A stretch of DNA of 64,000 nt from RGIG8748 sp045544515. GTDB lineage: Bacteria > Bacillota > Clostridia > UMGS1810. A program made the position numbers and the translations under genes. Below are positions 51,088-59,242 of this stretch, one piece after another; within the stretch, counting starts at the first letter, position 1, and the number at the start of each line of letters is the position of its first letter. Where the stretch lies: contig JAZPZD010000015.1 in assembly GCA_045544515.1 (NCBI GenBank), positions 1 through 64,000 on the forward strand. The letters run 5' to 3'. The notes under the pieces were generated by a model. The model ran no database searches, was not told the DNA's origin, and worked only from the letters and a program-made list of their open reading frames with translations.

Positions 51088-53391
51088 TTATTTTTTGTCG
51101 TTATTTCTGATTTCTACTCTTCTTATCTTTCCGCTTATAGTCTTTGGCAGTTCATCTACAAAGTCTACTATTCTCGGATATTTGTAAGGTGCGGTATTGG
51201 TCTTGACATATGTCTGAATTTCTTTTTTGAGTTCGTCTGTGCCCTCTTTGCCCTTTACAAGAACTATTGTAGCCTTTACAATCTGTCCCCTTATTTCGTC
51301 GGGAACTGCTGTGATGGCACATTCCAGAACATACGGAAGCTCCATAATTACATTTTCTATTTCAAAAGGTCCTATGCGGTATCCCGATGATTTGATTACA
51401 TCGTCTATTCTGCCCACATACCAGTAGTAGCCCTCTTCGTCCTTCCACGCAAGGTCGCCTGTGTGATACATACCGTCGTGCCAAGCCTTTTTGGTGGCTT
51501 CTTCGTCTTTGTAATACTCTGTGAAAAGACCGGGGGCAATTCTCTTGTCTGTACGGACAACGATTTCGCCTGTTTCACCGACTTCCACGCTCTTGCCCTC
51601 GTCATTTACTATGTCTATATCATACATTGGGCTGGGTTTACCCATAGAGCCGGGTTTTGCCTTCATACCTCTCAAGTTTCCTACGGTAAGGGTGGTTTCT
51701 GTCTGACCAAAGCCCTCCATAAGCTTTAAGCCTGTTGCCTTTTTCCACTGTTCATAAACCTCGGGGTTTAGTGCTTCGCCCGCTGTTGTGGAATATTCAA
51801 TGGTAGACAGGTCGTATTTTGACAAATCCTCTTTGATAAAAAATCTGTACATTGTCGGAGGAGCACAGAAGGTTGTGATATTGTACTTTTTGAACATTGG
51901 CAGTATATCGCCTGCATCAAATCTGTCAAAGTCATACACAAACACAGCCGCCTCGCAAAGCCACTGACCGTAAATCTTGCCCCAGAGTGCCTTGCCCCAA
52001 CCTGTATCGGAAATTGTAAAGTGAAGTCCGTCGGGGTTTACATTGTGCCAGTATTTTGCTGTGATAAAGTGACCAAGCGGATACTTGTGGCTGTGAGCAA
52101 CAATCTTGGGGTAGCCTGTTGTACCCGAACTAAAGAGCATTATGAGGTGGTCATTTCCGCAGGCGGTGTCTGCCTTTCTTTCGTATACATCGCTAAAGCG
52201 GTACATCTCGCTGTCAAAGCTGTGCCAGCCCTCTCTCTCGCCATGAGAGATAACCTTGATTTCCACGCTCGGGCATTTTGCTGCCGCATTTTCTGCGTGA
52301 CGGGCAGTTTCGCCGTCGGCGCTGCAAACGATAGCCTTAACCGATGCAGCGTTAAATCTGTATTCAAAGTCGTGCTCTACAAGCTGATTTGTCGCGGGAA
52401 TTGTGATTGCCCCTATCTTGTGAAGTGCAAGGATAGAGAACCAGAACTCATAGTGTCTTTTGAGTACCAGCATAACCACATCGCCCTTTTTGATGCCAAG
52501 ACTTTCAAAGTAGTTAGCTGTCATATTGGAATACTTTTTGAGGTCGCTAAAGGTAAATCTTCTTTCTGTTTTGTCTGCAGCAACATGCATCATAGCCACT
52601 TTGTCGGGGCATTTTTCTGCAAGAGCATCAACGCAGTCAAAGGCAAAGTTGAATGTATCGTCGTTTTTGAAGCTGATTTCTTTAAGACGCTTTTTGTCGT
52701 CCTTTACAGTTTCTACAAACTTTTTGTATACAGCGGTTTTGGGCTGTTCTACAACAATCTCCTCTTTGGTATGTTCATATGCGGGCTCGCTTATTTCCTC
52801 GCCGTGCATTACCATAGCATAGATTTCTACATCGTCTCCGCCTACGGCAACTAATGCGTGAGGCATGGTACTGTTGTAATAGATTGTGTCGCCCGGTTCG
52901 AGCACTTCTACACTGTCACCTATATAGGCCTTGAGCTTTCCGGAGATTACTATATCAAACTCCTGACCGCTGTGTGTTGCATAATGAGGATTTTTTTCAT
53001 CCTCTTCACTATACGGGATTTTTACCCAAAACGGCTCTGCAACTTTTTTCTTAAACATTGCCGCAAGGTTTTTGTATGTGTAGCCCTCTCTTCTTGTAAT
53101 GGGCAGACCCTCGCCTTTTCGGGTTAATTCGTAGCCGGACAGTGTGGGGCTTGAGCCTTTCAAAAGGTCTGTGGGGTCCACATTAAACGCCTTGGCACAT
53201 TTGTATATAAATGTAAAGTTAAAATCCCTCTTGCCGCTTTCATATTCCTTGTAATCATCTACGCTGACGCCTGTATTTTTTGCCATTTCTTCCACAGAGA
53301 GCGAAAGCAATTCTCTCGTTTCTTTAATACGCAGGGCAACCTCCATAAGCTGCTTTAATTCCTGCGCTTCCATAAATACTTCTCCGTTCAT
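51088..53391 (-). CDS. Fusion: XRE regulator, cupin and acyl-CoA ligase
   Basis: A 767-residue protein. Residues 18-75 are an HTH_XRE domain (ELLSLSVEEMAKNTGVSVDD), 125-195 a cupin (YATHSGQEFDIVISGKLKAY, VLEPGDTIYYNSTMPHAL), together a classic small-molecule-sensing regulator. From about 240 is an ANL-family ligase: LFSSGTTGYPKIVAHSHKYP (about 435-454, P-loop), STTAGEALNPEVYEQW (about 555), EGFGQTETT, YHTGDLAWKDEEGYYWYVGR, KSSGYRIGPFEIE, and C-terminal PKTISGKIRR with the catalytic Lys. It resembles medium- or branched-chain acyl-CoA synthetases. Transcribed behind a T-box leader, probably responding to tRNA-Ile. Start ATG 53391 or ATG 53373; both have a fair ribosome site. Confidence 0.9.
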   Translation of the reverse strand: MNGEVFMEAQELKQLMEVALRIKETRELLSLSVEEMAKNTGVSVDDYKEYESGKRDFNFTFIYKCAKAFNVDPTDLLKGSSPTLSGYELTRKGEGLPITRREGYTYKNLAAMFKKKVAEPFWVKIPYSEEDEKNPHYATHSGQEFDIVISGKLKAYIGDSVEVLEPGDTIYYNSTMPHALVAVGGDDVEIYAMVMHGEEISEPAYEHTKEEIVVEQPKTAVYKKFVETVKDDKKRLKEISFKNDDTFNFAFDCVDALAEKCPDKVAMMHVAADKTERRFTFSDLKKYSNMTANYFESLGIKKGDVVMLVLKRHYEFWFSILALHKIGAITIPATNQLVEHDFEYRFNAASVKAIVCSADGETARHAENAAAKCPSVEIKVISHGEREGWHSFDSEMYRFSDVYERKADTACGNDHLIMLFSSGTTGYPKIVAHSHKYPLGHFITAKYWHNVNPDGLHFTISDTGWGKALWGKIYGQWLCEAAVFVYDFDRFDAGDILPMFKKYNITTFCAPPTMYRFFIKEDLSKYDLSTIEYSTTAGEALNPEVYEQWKKATGLKLMEGFGQTETTLTVGNLRGMKAKPGSMGKPSPMYDIDIVNDEGKSVEVGETGEIVVRTDKRIAPGLFTEYYKDEEATKKAWHDGMYHTGDLAWKDEEGYYWYVGRIDDVIKSSGYRIGPFEIENVIMELPYVLECAITAVPDEIRGQIVKATIVLVKGKEGTDELKKEIQTYVKTNTAPYKYPRIVDFVDELPKTISGKIRRVEIRNNDKK

Positions 53392-53433
53392 AAGTTACCA
53401 TCCTTTCCAAAGTGCTTCGGCGGTAATTTTTGA

Positions 53434-53720
53434 AAATAAAAAATTCCGCCTCAAAGAATCCTTTGAGACGGAATATATATTCCGCGGTACCACTCAAATT
53501 GCATAAGTCTTACCTTATGCCACTCACAGACTCCAACAAGTCCTATGCACTAACGCAGCATCTCTCGGGATACGCCTACTTGGGACAAAGCCCTTTGGGA
53601 TATCCGGCTCGGAAGTGATGGGTCATTGGGAAGTTCAGTCATTGGCTCGCAGCAACCGCCAACTCTCTCAAAACCTTGCAACCCGACCGTCTTCGTCACA
53701 GCCTTTCAATATTAAACTAT
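53434..53720 (-). ncRNA. T-box riboswitch (apparent specifier ATC, Ile)
   Basis: The minus-strand leader has the T-box sequence GTGGTACCGCGGA (53481-53493), an antiterminator base GGAATATATATTCC, and a competing terminator (53444-53457 with 53459-53473, TTCCG(T)CTCAAAG arms) followed by TTTTTTATTTT. Stem I shows GACGAAGAC at its base, an AGAGA bulge and an apical GGTTGCTGCGAGCC module. Pairing GGTC/GACC and CGAAG/CTTC brackets a loop CATCA, so the specifier is most likely ATC (53617-53619). The T-box class is sure; the triplet is moderately sure. Confidence 0.9.
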
Positions 53721-53726
53721 GGGAAC

Positions 53727-53755
53727 ATATTATCACATTTAAAAAACATTGTCAA
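53727..53755 (-). promoter_or_regulatory. Promoter of the T-box transcript
   Basis: Minus-strand TTGACA (53750-53755) and TAATAT (53727-53732) with a 17-base spacer, immediately ahead of the T-box. Confidence 0.85.
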
Positions 53756-53773
53756 TAGTTTTTCTTAAAAAAA

Positions 53774-54463
53774 TCACTCCAGAATATTTGTGGTAATATA
53801 GTCCACACCGCAGGAAATGAGCCTTTTGGCATCGTCTTTGGTATCAACTGTCCAAGAGTTTACCAAGATACCGTTTTTGTGCAAAAGCCGTACTCTTTCC
53901 TTTGTGATTTCCTTATGATATATGTCTATATCCATTTTGTGTTTTTTGAGTTTGTCAGTAAGATTATCGCTCCATTTGGACACAAGATACTCAAGTGTCA
54001 GTTTTGAACTGATTTCCCTTAAAGAAACAAGATTTTCAAAATCGAATGATATAAAAACCGTATTGTCCAGATACTTAAGCTCGCGGATTATGTCCACTAT
54101 CCTTTTGATATCCTTCTTTGGCATATGGTTTTTTATTTCCAGCACGGATTTCTTGCCGTATTTTTTGCAAATTCTTATGTATTCCGAAAGAGTGGGTATC
54201 GTGAGGTCAGAACGGACAGCACCATCACAGGTATCCTTTAACACTATGGTTTTTAAATCTTCGTAACTGCTTTTTTCGACAACCATATCCACACCTGCAA
54301 GGCGTTTAAGGTTGTCATCGTGAAAGATAACAAAGCTGCCGTCGGCACAAAGGTGCACATCTGTTTCTATACCCCAGTATGTGCGGTTTGCCGCAGCTAC
54401 AAAAGCAGAGTTTGTGTTTTCGGTTTCGATACCGCTAAGGCCCCTGTGTGCAATTAAGTGCAC
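53774..54463 (-). CDS. Glycerophosphodiester phosphodiesterase family protein
   Basis: A 229-residue TIM-barrel enzyme (GDPD/UgpQ type) cleaving glycerophosphodiesters to glycerol-3-phosphate and an alcohol. Catalytic LIAHRGLSG with His6-Arg7, ENTNSAF, GIETDVHLCADGSFVIFHDD (about 32-51: Glu, Asp, His) and the C-terminal VNSWTVDTKDDAKRL are present. No signal peptide. The start is a GTG at 54463 with a weak ribosome site, so the start is uncertain. It lies 52 bases after mgsA on the same strand. Confidence 0.88.
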   Translation of the reverse strand: MHLIAHRGLSGIETENTNSAFVAAANRTYWGIETDVHLCADGSFVIFHDDNLKRLAGVDMVVEKSSYEDLKTIVLKDTCDGAVRSDLTIPTLSEYIRICKKYGKKSVLEIKNHMPKKDIKRIVDIIRELKYLDNTVFISFDFENLVSLREISSKLTLEYLVSKWSDNLTDKLKKHKMDIDIYHKEITKERVRLLHKNGILVNSWTVDTKDDAKRLISCGVDYITTNILE

Positions 54464-54515
54464 ATCTGATTTTTTAATCTTTATTGTATCCGTTTGAAAT
54501 CAACCTTTCCTGATA

Positions 54516-54905
54516 TTAGTCCAAAAGAGCGTTAAGACTTCCGTTGCCCAGAGCCTCAAGCATAACCTTTGCTGTGGTTTCGTTGGTAGCAAGGGGTATC
54601 TTTTGTACATCGCAAAGTCGCAGCAGTGCAGAAACATCGGGTTCGTGCGGCTGTGCAGTAAGCGGGTCTCTCAAAAATATTATAAGGTCCAAAGCTCCGT
54701 CTGCAAGCATGGCACCTATCTGCTGGTCGCCTCCCAGTGGGCCGCTTTTAAGACGGCAAATATCCAGTTTGGTCTCGCCCATAATCATTGTTCCTGTGGT
54801 GCCTGTGGCATAAAGCTCGTGATTTGCCAGAACATCCTTGTATTTTCTGGCAAGCTCTATTATCTCCTGTTTCTTTTTGTCATGAGCAATAAGTGCAATT
54901 TTCAT
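54516..54905 (-). CDS. mgsA: Methylglyoxal synthase
   Basis: A 129-residue enzyme turning dihydroxyacetone phosphate into methylglyoxal and phosphate, a bypass when phosphate is low. Seen: IALIAHDKKK (3-12), TGTTG (about 34-38), SGPLGGDQQIGAMLADG (about 54-70, with the catalytic Asp/His region) and LIIFLRDPLTAQPHEPDV (about 74-91). Length is typical. Confidence 0.96.
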   Translation of the reverse strand: MKIALIAHDKKKQEIIELARKYKDVLANHELYATGTTGTMIMGETKLDICRLKSGPLGGDQQIGAMLADGALDLIIFLRDPLTAQPHEPDVSALLRLCDVQKIPLATNETTAKVMLEALGNGSLNALLD

Positions 54906-54958
54906 AATATAAACCTCTCTTTTGTTATATCCTTATTATATGAATTTAAGTTCAATTA

Positions 54959-54987
54959 ATTATATCACAATAACAAGACTATTACAA
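54959..54987 (-). promoter_or_regulatory. mgsA promoter
   Basis: Minus-strand TTGTAA (54982-54987) and TATAAT (54959-54964) with a 17-base spacer, about 55 bases before mgsA. Confidence 0.7.
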
Positions 54988-55084
54988 CCTGTTTTTATAT
55001 TTGCAATATTACAAGAAATGTGCTAAAATGATATATATTTCTTACCTTGGTTTTTCTGGTAAACCATCAGACTTATGGGTGCAA

Positions 55085-55118
55085 AAAAAGAGCATCCACA
55101 AAATGTGAATGCTCTTTT
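55085..55118 (-). terminator. Terminator of tRNA-Lys
   Basis: An 11-bp stem (aaaaagagcat and complement) with TTTTTTT on the minus strand, directly after the tRNA 3' end. Confidence 0.85.
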
Positions 55119-55194
55119 TGGTGCACCATCAGGGACTCGAACCCGGGACACCCTGATTAAGAGTCAGGTGCTCTACCAACTGAGCTAATGGTGC
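55119..55194 (-). tRNA. tRNA-Lys (CTT)
   Basis: A 76-base cloverleaf including an encoded CCA end. Acceptor GCACCAT/ATGGTGC, D-arm AGCTCAGTTGGTAGAGC, anticodon stem CTGAC/GTCAG-type around loop CTCTTAA (anticodon CTT), and T-arm with GGTTCGAGTCC. It has its own promoter and terminator. Confidence 0.96.
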
Positions 55195-55214
55195 TTGTCT
55201 AATCAACATTGACT

Positions 55215-55243
55215 ATTATACACATTTGGGACAAGTTTGTCAA
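55215..55243 (-). promoter_or_regulatory. tRNA-Lys promoter
   Basis: Minus-strand consensus TTGACA (55238-55243) and TATAAT (55215-55220), 17-base spacer, about 20 bases before the tRNA 5' end. Confidence 0.9.
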
Positions 55244-55271
55244 GCACTTTTTTCAAAAAAAGGAGAAAAAA

Positions 55272-56405
55272 ATGAACTTTTACGCCATTACAAGTGAATT
55301 TAATCCCTTTCATACGGGACACAAATATCTGATTGAGCAAACAAAGAAAAAAACTCTCACCGATGCAGTAGTTTGCATAATGAGCGGCAGTATGGTTCAA
55401 AGGGGCGATGTTGCCGTCTTTGACAAATGGACAAGAGCCAAAGCCGCAGTGCAAAACGGAATAGATCTGGTAGTGGAGCTGCCCGTATGCTATGTGTTGC
55501 AATCTGCAGATATTTTTGCAAGAGGTGCTGTGGAAATTGCAAATGCTCTGGGCTGCCAAGGCATAAGCTTTGGCTCGGAATGTACAGACACCTCGCTTAT
55601 ATACAAAATGGCAGAATTAAAGCAAAACGAACCCCCGGAATACAGAAACGCTCTTAAAAAATATTTAGACAGCGGTCTGGGATATCCTACCGCCTGCGAA
55701 AAAGCCGCGAGAGATTTTCTTGGCGAAATTCCCCAAGAAATAACTATGCCAAACACTACCCTTGGCATTTCGTATATTTCAGCTATCAAAAAAATAAATC
55801 CAAATATCAAAATACACATAGAAAAACGCCTCGGCAGCTATCACAGCGATACAATCGGAGAAGATTTTGCCAGTGCATCCGCACTTCGCAAAATTTTGCT
55901 CTCGGGCGACAAGATACAAGATTATTTGCTATGTACAAATGACGAAATATATGATATAAATAACATATCGTCACTAATATTGGGGTTTTTTCGTATGGCA
56001 AAAGAGGAATGCCTTAAAAACATTTCGGGTATGGAAGAAGGCCTTGCACTAAGACTTATCCAAAAAAGCCGCGAAACAGGAAATCTCACAGACTTTTTTG
56101 ATGCATGTGTAACAAAACGCTACACACTGCATCGAATACGCAGAGTTGTCCTATGTTCCATTCTTGGCATTACTTCTATCCCATCTGCGTCGTATATAAG
56201 AGTTCTTGCTCTTAACTCAACAGGTGCAAAAATTTTGAAACAAGCAAAAGATACCTGCCCGCTTGAAGTGATAACAAAAATACCTAATTGCAACCAAAAG
56301 ACAAATCCAATGCTCCTTAAAGACATCCTTTCTACAGACATAGCAGCTTTGTGCGTGGGAAAGAGTGCTTCTTTGGATTACACAACTACACCGATAATAC
56401 TATGA
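55272..56405 (+). CDS. tmcAL: tRNA(Met) cytidine acetate ligase TmcAL
   Basis: A 377-residue nucleotidyltransferase-like enzyme (formerly YlbM) that activates acetate with ATP and forms N4-acetylcytidine at the wobble position of elongator tRNA-Met. Seen: AITSEFNPFHTGHKYLI (about 4-20, HIGH-like HTGH), MSGSMVQRGDVAVFDKW (about 38-54), ELPVCYVLQSADIFARGAV (about 70-88) and GISYISAIKK (about 159-168). ATG at 55272 has AAAGGAG upstream; the longer open frame extends into the divergent tRNA promoter. Common in Firmicutes. Confidence 0.93.
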   Translation: MNFYAITSEFNPFHTGHKYLIEQTKKKTLTDAVVCIMSGSMVQRGDVAVFDKWTRAKAAVQNGIDLVVELPVCYVLQSADIFARGAVEIANALGCQGISFGSECTDTSLIYKMAELKQNEPPEYRNALKKYLDSGLGYPTACEKAARDFLGEIPQEITMPNTTLGISYISAIKKINPNIKIHIEKRLGSYHSDTIGEDFASASALRKILLSGDKIQDYLLCTNDEIYDINNISSLILGFFRMAKEECLKNISGMEEGLALRLIQKSRETGNLTDFFDACVTKRYTLHRIRRVVLCSILGITSIPSASYIRVLALNSTGAKILKQAKDTCPLEVITKIPNCNQKTNPMLLKDILSTDIAALCVGKSASLDYTTTPIIL

Positions 56406-56420
56406 TAAGGACAAAAATAT

Positions 56421-57260
56421 ATGAACTTTGCATTTTACGGGCTACACAAATTCTCAATCGTTTTTGCTGATCTTCTCTCCGAGGCGGCAAAGCAAAATAC
56501 TTCAATAAAGATTACGGGTGTTTTTGCAAGAAACACCACCTCGACGGTAAACGCAGCAATAAAGATAAACACCAAGGTATATGCTTCATTTGATGACTTG
56601 ATAAAAGAAGCGGATGTAATTGTTATAGGCTATGGTGATGACAGCCTTGGCGAAATCAGTATGCTTTTAAAGGAAAAAGGCGTCAAAAACAAAATTCTGT
56701 GCCATTTCAGCACCGAATACAACTCCTCTATACTGTCTTGCGGTACCACCAACACCTGCTACAGCATCAATTTTCCGTTTTTGTACGAAACTGTCAAAGC
56801 ATACAAAAGCGTTAATCCCACCATTACCTTTGAAGGCGGCGGAAGAAGGCACGATGAATTCAAAGCCCTCATGGAAGAAAATCTTAAAAAATGCATCTTC
56901 TGCAGCCAAAACTCCAGAGAGCTTTCGCTTATTGCCAAAAGGGCTACAACTGTTCTGGTGCCGGAAGTGATTGATGTTTTCGAGTTTCTCTATAAAGCTT
57001 CGGATATTTACGACAAGGAAGAATACATAAATTTGGTTTTGAAGTCCATCGCCGACCGCTTGCGTGAAAAGCCTCTGGGAACAGCATCACCAAAAACAAC
57101 CGAAGATGGTTTGAAAAAAAACATCCGCGTTTTAAACGCACTTGGTGAACCGGAAATGAAAGAGCTCTACAAGCAGTTGGAGCTTTATACCGCGGAAAAC
57201 ACTCATTATAATCAGGAAGATAAGTATAGGATAAGGAAAATACTCAACAAGAAAAAATAA
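56421..57260 (+). CDS. Rossmann-like DUF2520 family protein
   Basis: A 279-residue protein with an N-terminal Rossmann-type half (about 1-95; FAFYGLHKFSIVFADLL) and a helical C-terminal half fitting DUF2520: CHFSTEYNSSIL near 97, a SINFPF segment in place of the usual SLHP-type, and ITFEGGGRRHDEFKALMEEN (about 134-153). Relatives act as NADP-dependent ketopantoate reductases (PanG) or are unassigned. The Gly pattern of a normal dinucleotide site is weak, so binding is uncertain. It starts 15 bases after tmcAL and ends at a hairpin. Confidence 0.65.
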   Translation: MNFAFYGLHKFSIVFADLLSEAAKQNTSIKITGVFARNTTSTVNAAIKINTKVYASFDDLIKEADVIVIGYGDDSLGEISMLLKEKGVKNKILCHFSTEYNSSILSCGTTNTCYSINFPFLYETVKAYKSVNPTITFEGGGRRHDEFKALMEENLKKCIFCSQNSRELSLIAKRATTVLVPEVIDVFEFLYKASDIYDKEEYINLVLKSIADRLREKPLGTASPKTTEDGLKKNIRVLNALGEPEMKELYKQLELYTAENTHYNQEDKYRIRKILNKKK

Positions 57261-57308
57261 AAAGTGACTGTAAAAAATCCGTTTGAATTTTTTACAGCCA
57301 CTTTGTTC
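57261..57308. terminator. Terminator shared by the DUF2520 gene and secG
   Basis: A long stem (aaagtg(a)ctgtaaaaaat with its complement) between convergent genes. Its core CTGTAAAAAAT...ATTTTTTACAG is the same as in the SLH gene terminator at 45905. Confidence 0.8.
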
Positions 57309-57317
57309 TAATCAAGA

Positions 57318-57554
57318 TTATTTTACAACTATAGCAAGCACAATAGATGTAACGATAAAGAGAAATGCTACAACTGCTGTAGCCTTTTCGAGCATACCGT
57401 CGAGAGTTCTTGCTTTGTTCTTGCCAAAAAATGTTTCCGCACCGCCACCGATAGAACCGGAAAGACCTGCAGATTTACCGGACTGGAGCAAAACAACCAA
57501 AACCAACACAAGTGCGAGCACTACATGTATTATAGTAAAAACTGTTTCAAGCAT
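57318..57554 (-). CDS. secG: Preprotein translocase subunit SecG
   Basis: A 78-residue membrane protein of the SecYEG translocon with two membrane helices (about 4-22 and 55-75) joined by the conserved loop LQSGKSAGLSGSIGGGAETF (about 23-42). Length and sequence are standard. GGAGGTG precedes ATG, and a promoter is about 40 bases upstream. Confidence 0.95.
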   Translation of the reverse strand: MLETVFTIIHVVLALVLVLVVLLQSGKSAGLSGSIGGGAETFFGKNKARTLDGMLEKATAVVAFLFIVTSIVLAIVVK

Positions 57555-57590
57555 CTATGACACCTCCATTTGTATTTCTCATATAAAGGT

Positions 57591-57619
57591 ATTTTATCAC
57601 AACGGTATATATTTTGCAA
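57591..57619 (-). promoter_or_regulatory. secG promoter
   Basis: Minus-strand TTGCAA (57614-57619) and TAAAAT (57591-57596) with a 17-base spacer. Confidence 0.7.
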
Positions 57620-57651
57620 CACTTTTTTTAACATTATTAAAATTATATAAG

Positions 57652-57680
57652 TTGCATCAGACTATATTTTGTGATACAAT
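57652..57680 (+). promoter_or_regulatory. Promoter of the rqcP-yabP-yabQ group
   Basis: TTGCAT (57652-57657) and TACAAT (57675-57680) with a 17-base spacer, 26 bases before rqcP. Confidence 0.7.
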
Positions 57681-57706
57681 AAATAAAAAACAAGCGGAGG
57701 TAATAT

Positions 57707-57946
57707 ATGCGTCTTGATAAATATTTAAAGGTTTCCCGCCTTATTAAAAGGAGAACTGTTGCGTGTCAGGCGTGCGAGCTTGGCAAGGTTACGCTAAACG
57801 GCAAGGTTGCAAAGCCATCTGCTTCGGTCAGCGAAGGCGATACAATCTCAATAACCCTGGGAGCCAAAACAATTACAGTAAAGGTAGAAAAAATCACGGA
57901 GCACGCTTTAAAGGCTGATGCATCCGATATGTACACAGTTTTGTAA
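57707..57946 (+). CDS. rqcP: S4-domain ribosome quality control protein RqcP
   Basis: A 79-residue S4 RNA-binding protein (YabO/Hsp15-like). In Bacillus RqcP works with RqcH on obstructed 50S subunits during C-terminal Ala tailing. The S4 core MRLDKYLKVSRLIKRRTVAC (1-20) and VTLNGKVAKPSASVSEGDTI are present. GGAGGTAA precedes ATG. It leads yabP-yabQ-divIC-yabR, the same order as in Bacillus. Confidence 0.93.
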   Translation: MRLDKYLKVSRLIKRRTVACQACELGKVTLNGKVAKPSASVSEGDTISITLGAKTITVKVEKITEHALKADASDMYTVL

Positions 57947-58007
57947 TACAAGCCGCCTTTTGTGCATATTTATGTAATATAAATATACGAAAAGGCGGGA
58001 TTTTTTT

Positions 58008-58310
58008 ATGGAAGAAAAAAGACAAAGTAACAAAGTGCGAACAGAACAAATGCATAATCTTATCTTGGAAAACCGAAAGAAGTTAAGCGTATCGGGCATT
58101 GAAGAAGTAGAGAGCTTTAACGAAGAAGAAATAATCTTGAGGACCTCATCATCGGGAGTGCTTGTAATCAAGGGTAAGTGTCTGCATATCAATAAACTAA
58201 ATGTGGATACCGGCGATGTAAACATTGCGGGCGAGATAACCAATATGGACTATGTAGATGAGTCTGCCAAGACAAAGGGACCGTCACTGATATCGCGTCT
58301 ATTAAGGTAA
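58008..58310 (+). CDS. yabP: Sporulation protein YabP
   Basis: A 100-residue protein of the YabP/YqfC family, needed for spore coat or cortex assembly in Bacillus in the mother cell. The motif RKKLSVSGIEEVESFNEEEI (about 23-42) and LVIKGKCLHINKLNVDTGDV (about 51-70) are typical. It lies between rqcP and yabQ, as usual in spore formers. Confidence 0.94.
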   Translation: MEEKRQSNKVRTEQMHNLILENRKKLSVSGIEEVESFNEEEIILRTSSSGVLVIKGKCLHINKLNVDTGDVNIAGEITNMDYVDESAKTKGPSLISRLLR

Positions 58311-58325
58311 CGGCGGTGATATTTT

Positions 58326-58862
58326 GTGGAAATCTCTGCGTCTAATCAGGCATTTGTTTTTCTGGCAATGGTAGTGTGCGGGTTTGCGTGCGGATTTGTT
58401 TTTGACTTTTTCAGAGCAATACGCCGTTTTAAATCAAGCGGCAAAAGGATCGTGGCAACACAGGACATACTCTTTTGGCTGGCTGAACTTGTAATAGTTT
58501 ACGAGGTGCTTTTTAAACTCAACTACGCACGCATAAGATTATACGAAGCGATTGCTCTTGTATTGGGGTCTTTTTTGTATTTTATGACGGTGTCACACTA
58601 TGCAATATCTATGATGTGCACTCTTGTTGGCTGGGGTGCAAAACTAATCATTGCTGTTTTTTTACCATTGTACAGATTGGTGTTAAAAACACTCACACCA
58701 CTTGTAAAAGCAAAGAATTCCATCGTGTGCAAAATAATGAGTTTGAAAATTCATCTTGTCACCCGTATGCGTAACATCACCCAAAAAATAACCCTGGGCA
58801 AAAAACAAGTTGTCCAAAAAGCATCACACCTATTTAAAAAAACCACAAAAAAAGATACCTGA
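58326..58862 (+). CDS. yabQ: Spore cortex biosynthesis protein YabQ
   Basis: A 178-residue membrane protein of the outer forespore membrane, needed for cortex formation. It has four hydrophobic segments in the N-terminal 125 residues, including FAFGFVFDFFRAIRR-like sequence (about 20-36), then a basic cytoplasmic tail. The start is GTG at 58326 with GGCGGTGAT upstream. 15-base gap after yabP. Confidence 0.9.
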   Translation: MEISASNQAFVFLAMVVCGFACGFVFDFFRAIRRFKSSGKRIVATQDILFWLAELVIVYEVLFKLNYARIRLYEAIALVLGSFLYFMTVSHYAISMMCTLVGWGAKLIIAVFLPLYRLVLKTLTPLVKAKNSIVCKIMSLKIHLVTRMRNITQKITLGKKQVVQKASHLFKKTTKKDT

Positions 58863-58875
58863 ATCAAAAAACATC

Positions 58876-58904
58876 TTTACATTTTGATATTAATGTTATA
58901 TAAT
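58876..58904 (+). promoter_or_regulatory. divIC promoter
   Basis: TTTACA (58876-58881) and TATAAT (58899-58904) with a 17-base spacer, 34 bases before divIC, so divIC and yabR can be made outside sporulation. Confidence 0.8.
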
Positions 58905-58937
58905 ATTTGTGTATAAACTCTGTGCGGAGGTGAAGGA

Positions 58938-59216
58938 ATGAAAAAGAAAAAAAGAAACACCTTTTTCAAAATAGTTATTCTGTTTTCTGTGTGTTTATTT
59001 GCAAGTCTTTTTTTCGACAAAATTTCTTCTCTTAAAAGCTATAACAAAGAAATAGAGGCTCTTAATGCACAGATTGCTGAGCAGGAAGAATACTCTAAAC
59101 AGCTTGACAAAATAGCCAAGGAATACGCTTCCGACGAATATGTTGAAAAGTATGCTCGTTCGCTTGGCCTTGTAAAACCAAACGAAAAAATTTTTAAAAA
59201 CTACAACGAAAAGTAG
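58938..59216 (+). CDS. divIC: Septum formation initiator (DivIC/FtsB family)
   Basis: A 92-residue bitopic membrane protein of the division machinery that pairs with FtsL. A basic N-terminus (KKKKRN), one membrane helix (about 10-27), a coiled coil (about 33-60, LKSYNKEIEALNAQIAEQEE), and the conserved end YVEKYARSLGLVKPNEKIF (about 69-87). GGAGGTG precedes ATG. Confidence 0.92.
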   Translation: MKKKKRNTFFKIVILFSVCLFASLFFDKISSLKSYNKEIEALNAQIAEQEEYSKQLDKIAKEYASDEYVEKYARSLGLVKPNEKIFKNYNEK

Positions 59217-59242
59217 GCTCACAGGGGAGGCTTTTTTACAGT

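Noticed and set aside
53617..53640. Alternative T-box specifiers CTT (Leu) or TTC (Phe) in the GAACTTCCC segment
   Set aside because: They would not fall in the internal loop above the basal helix and are not followed by a purine; ATC-A fits better, though not proven.
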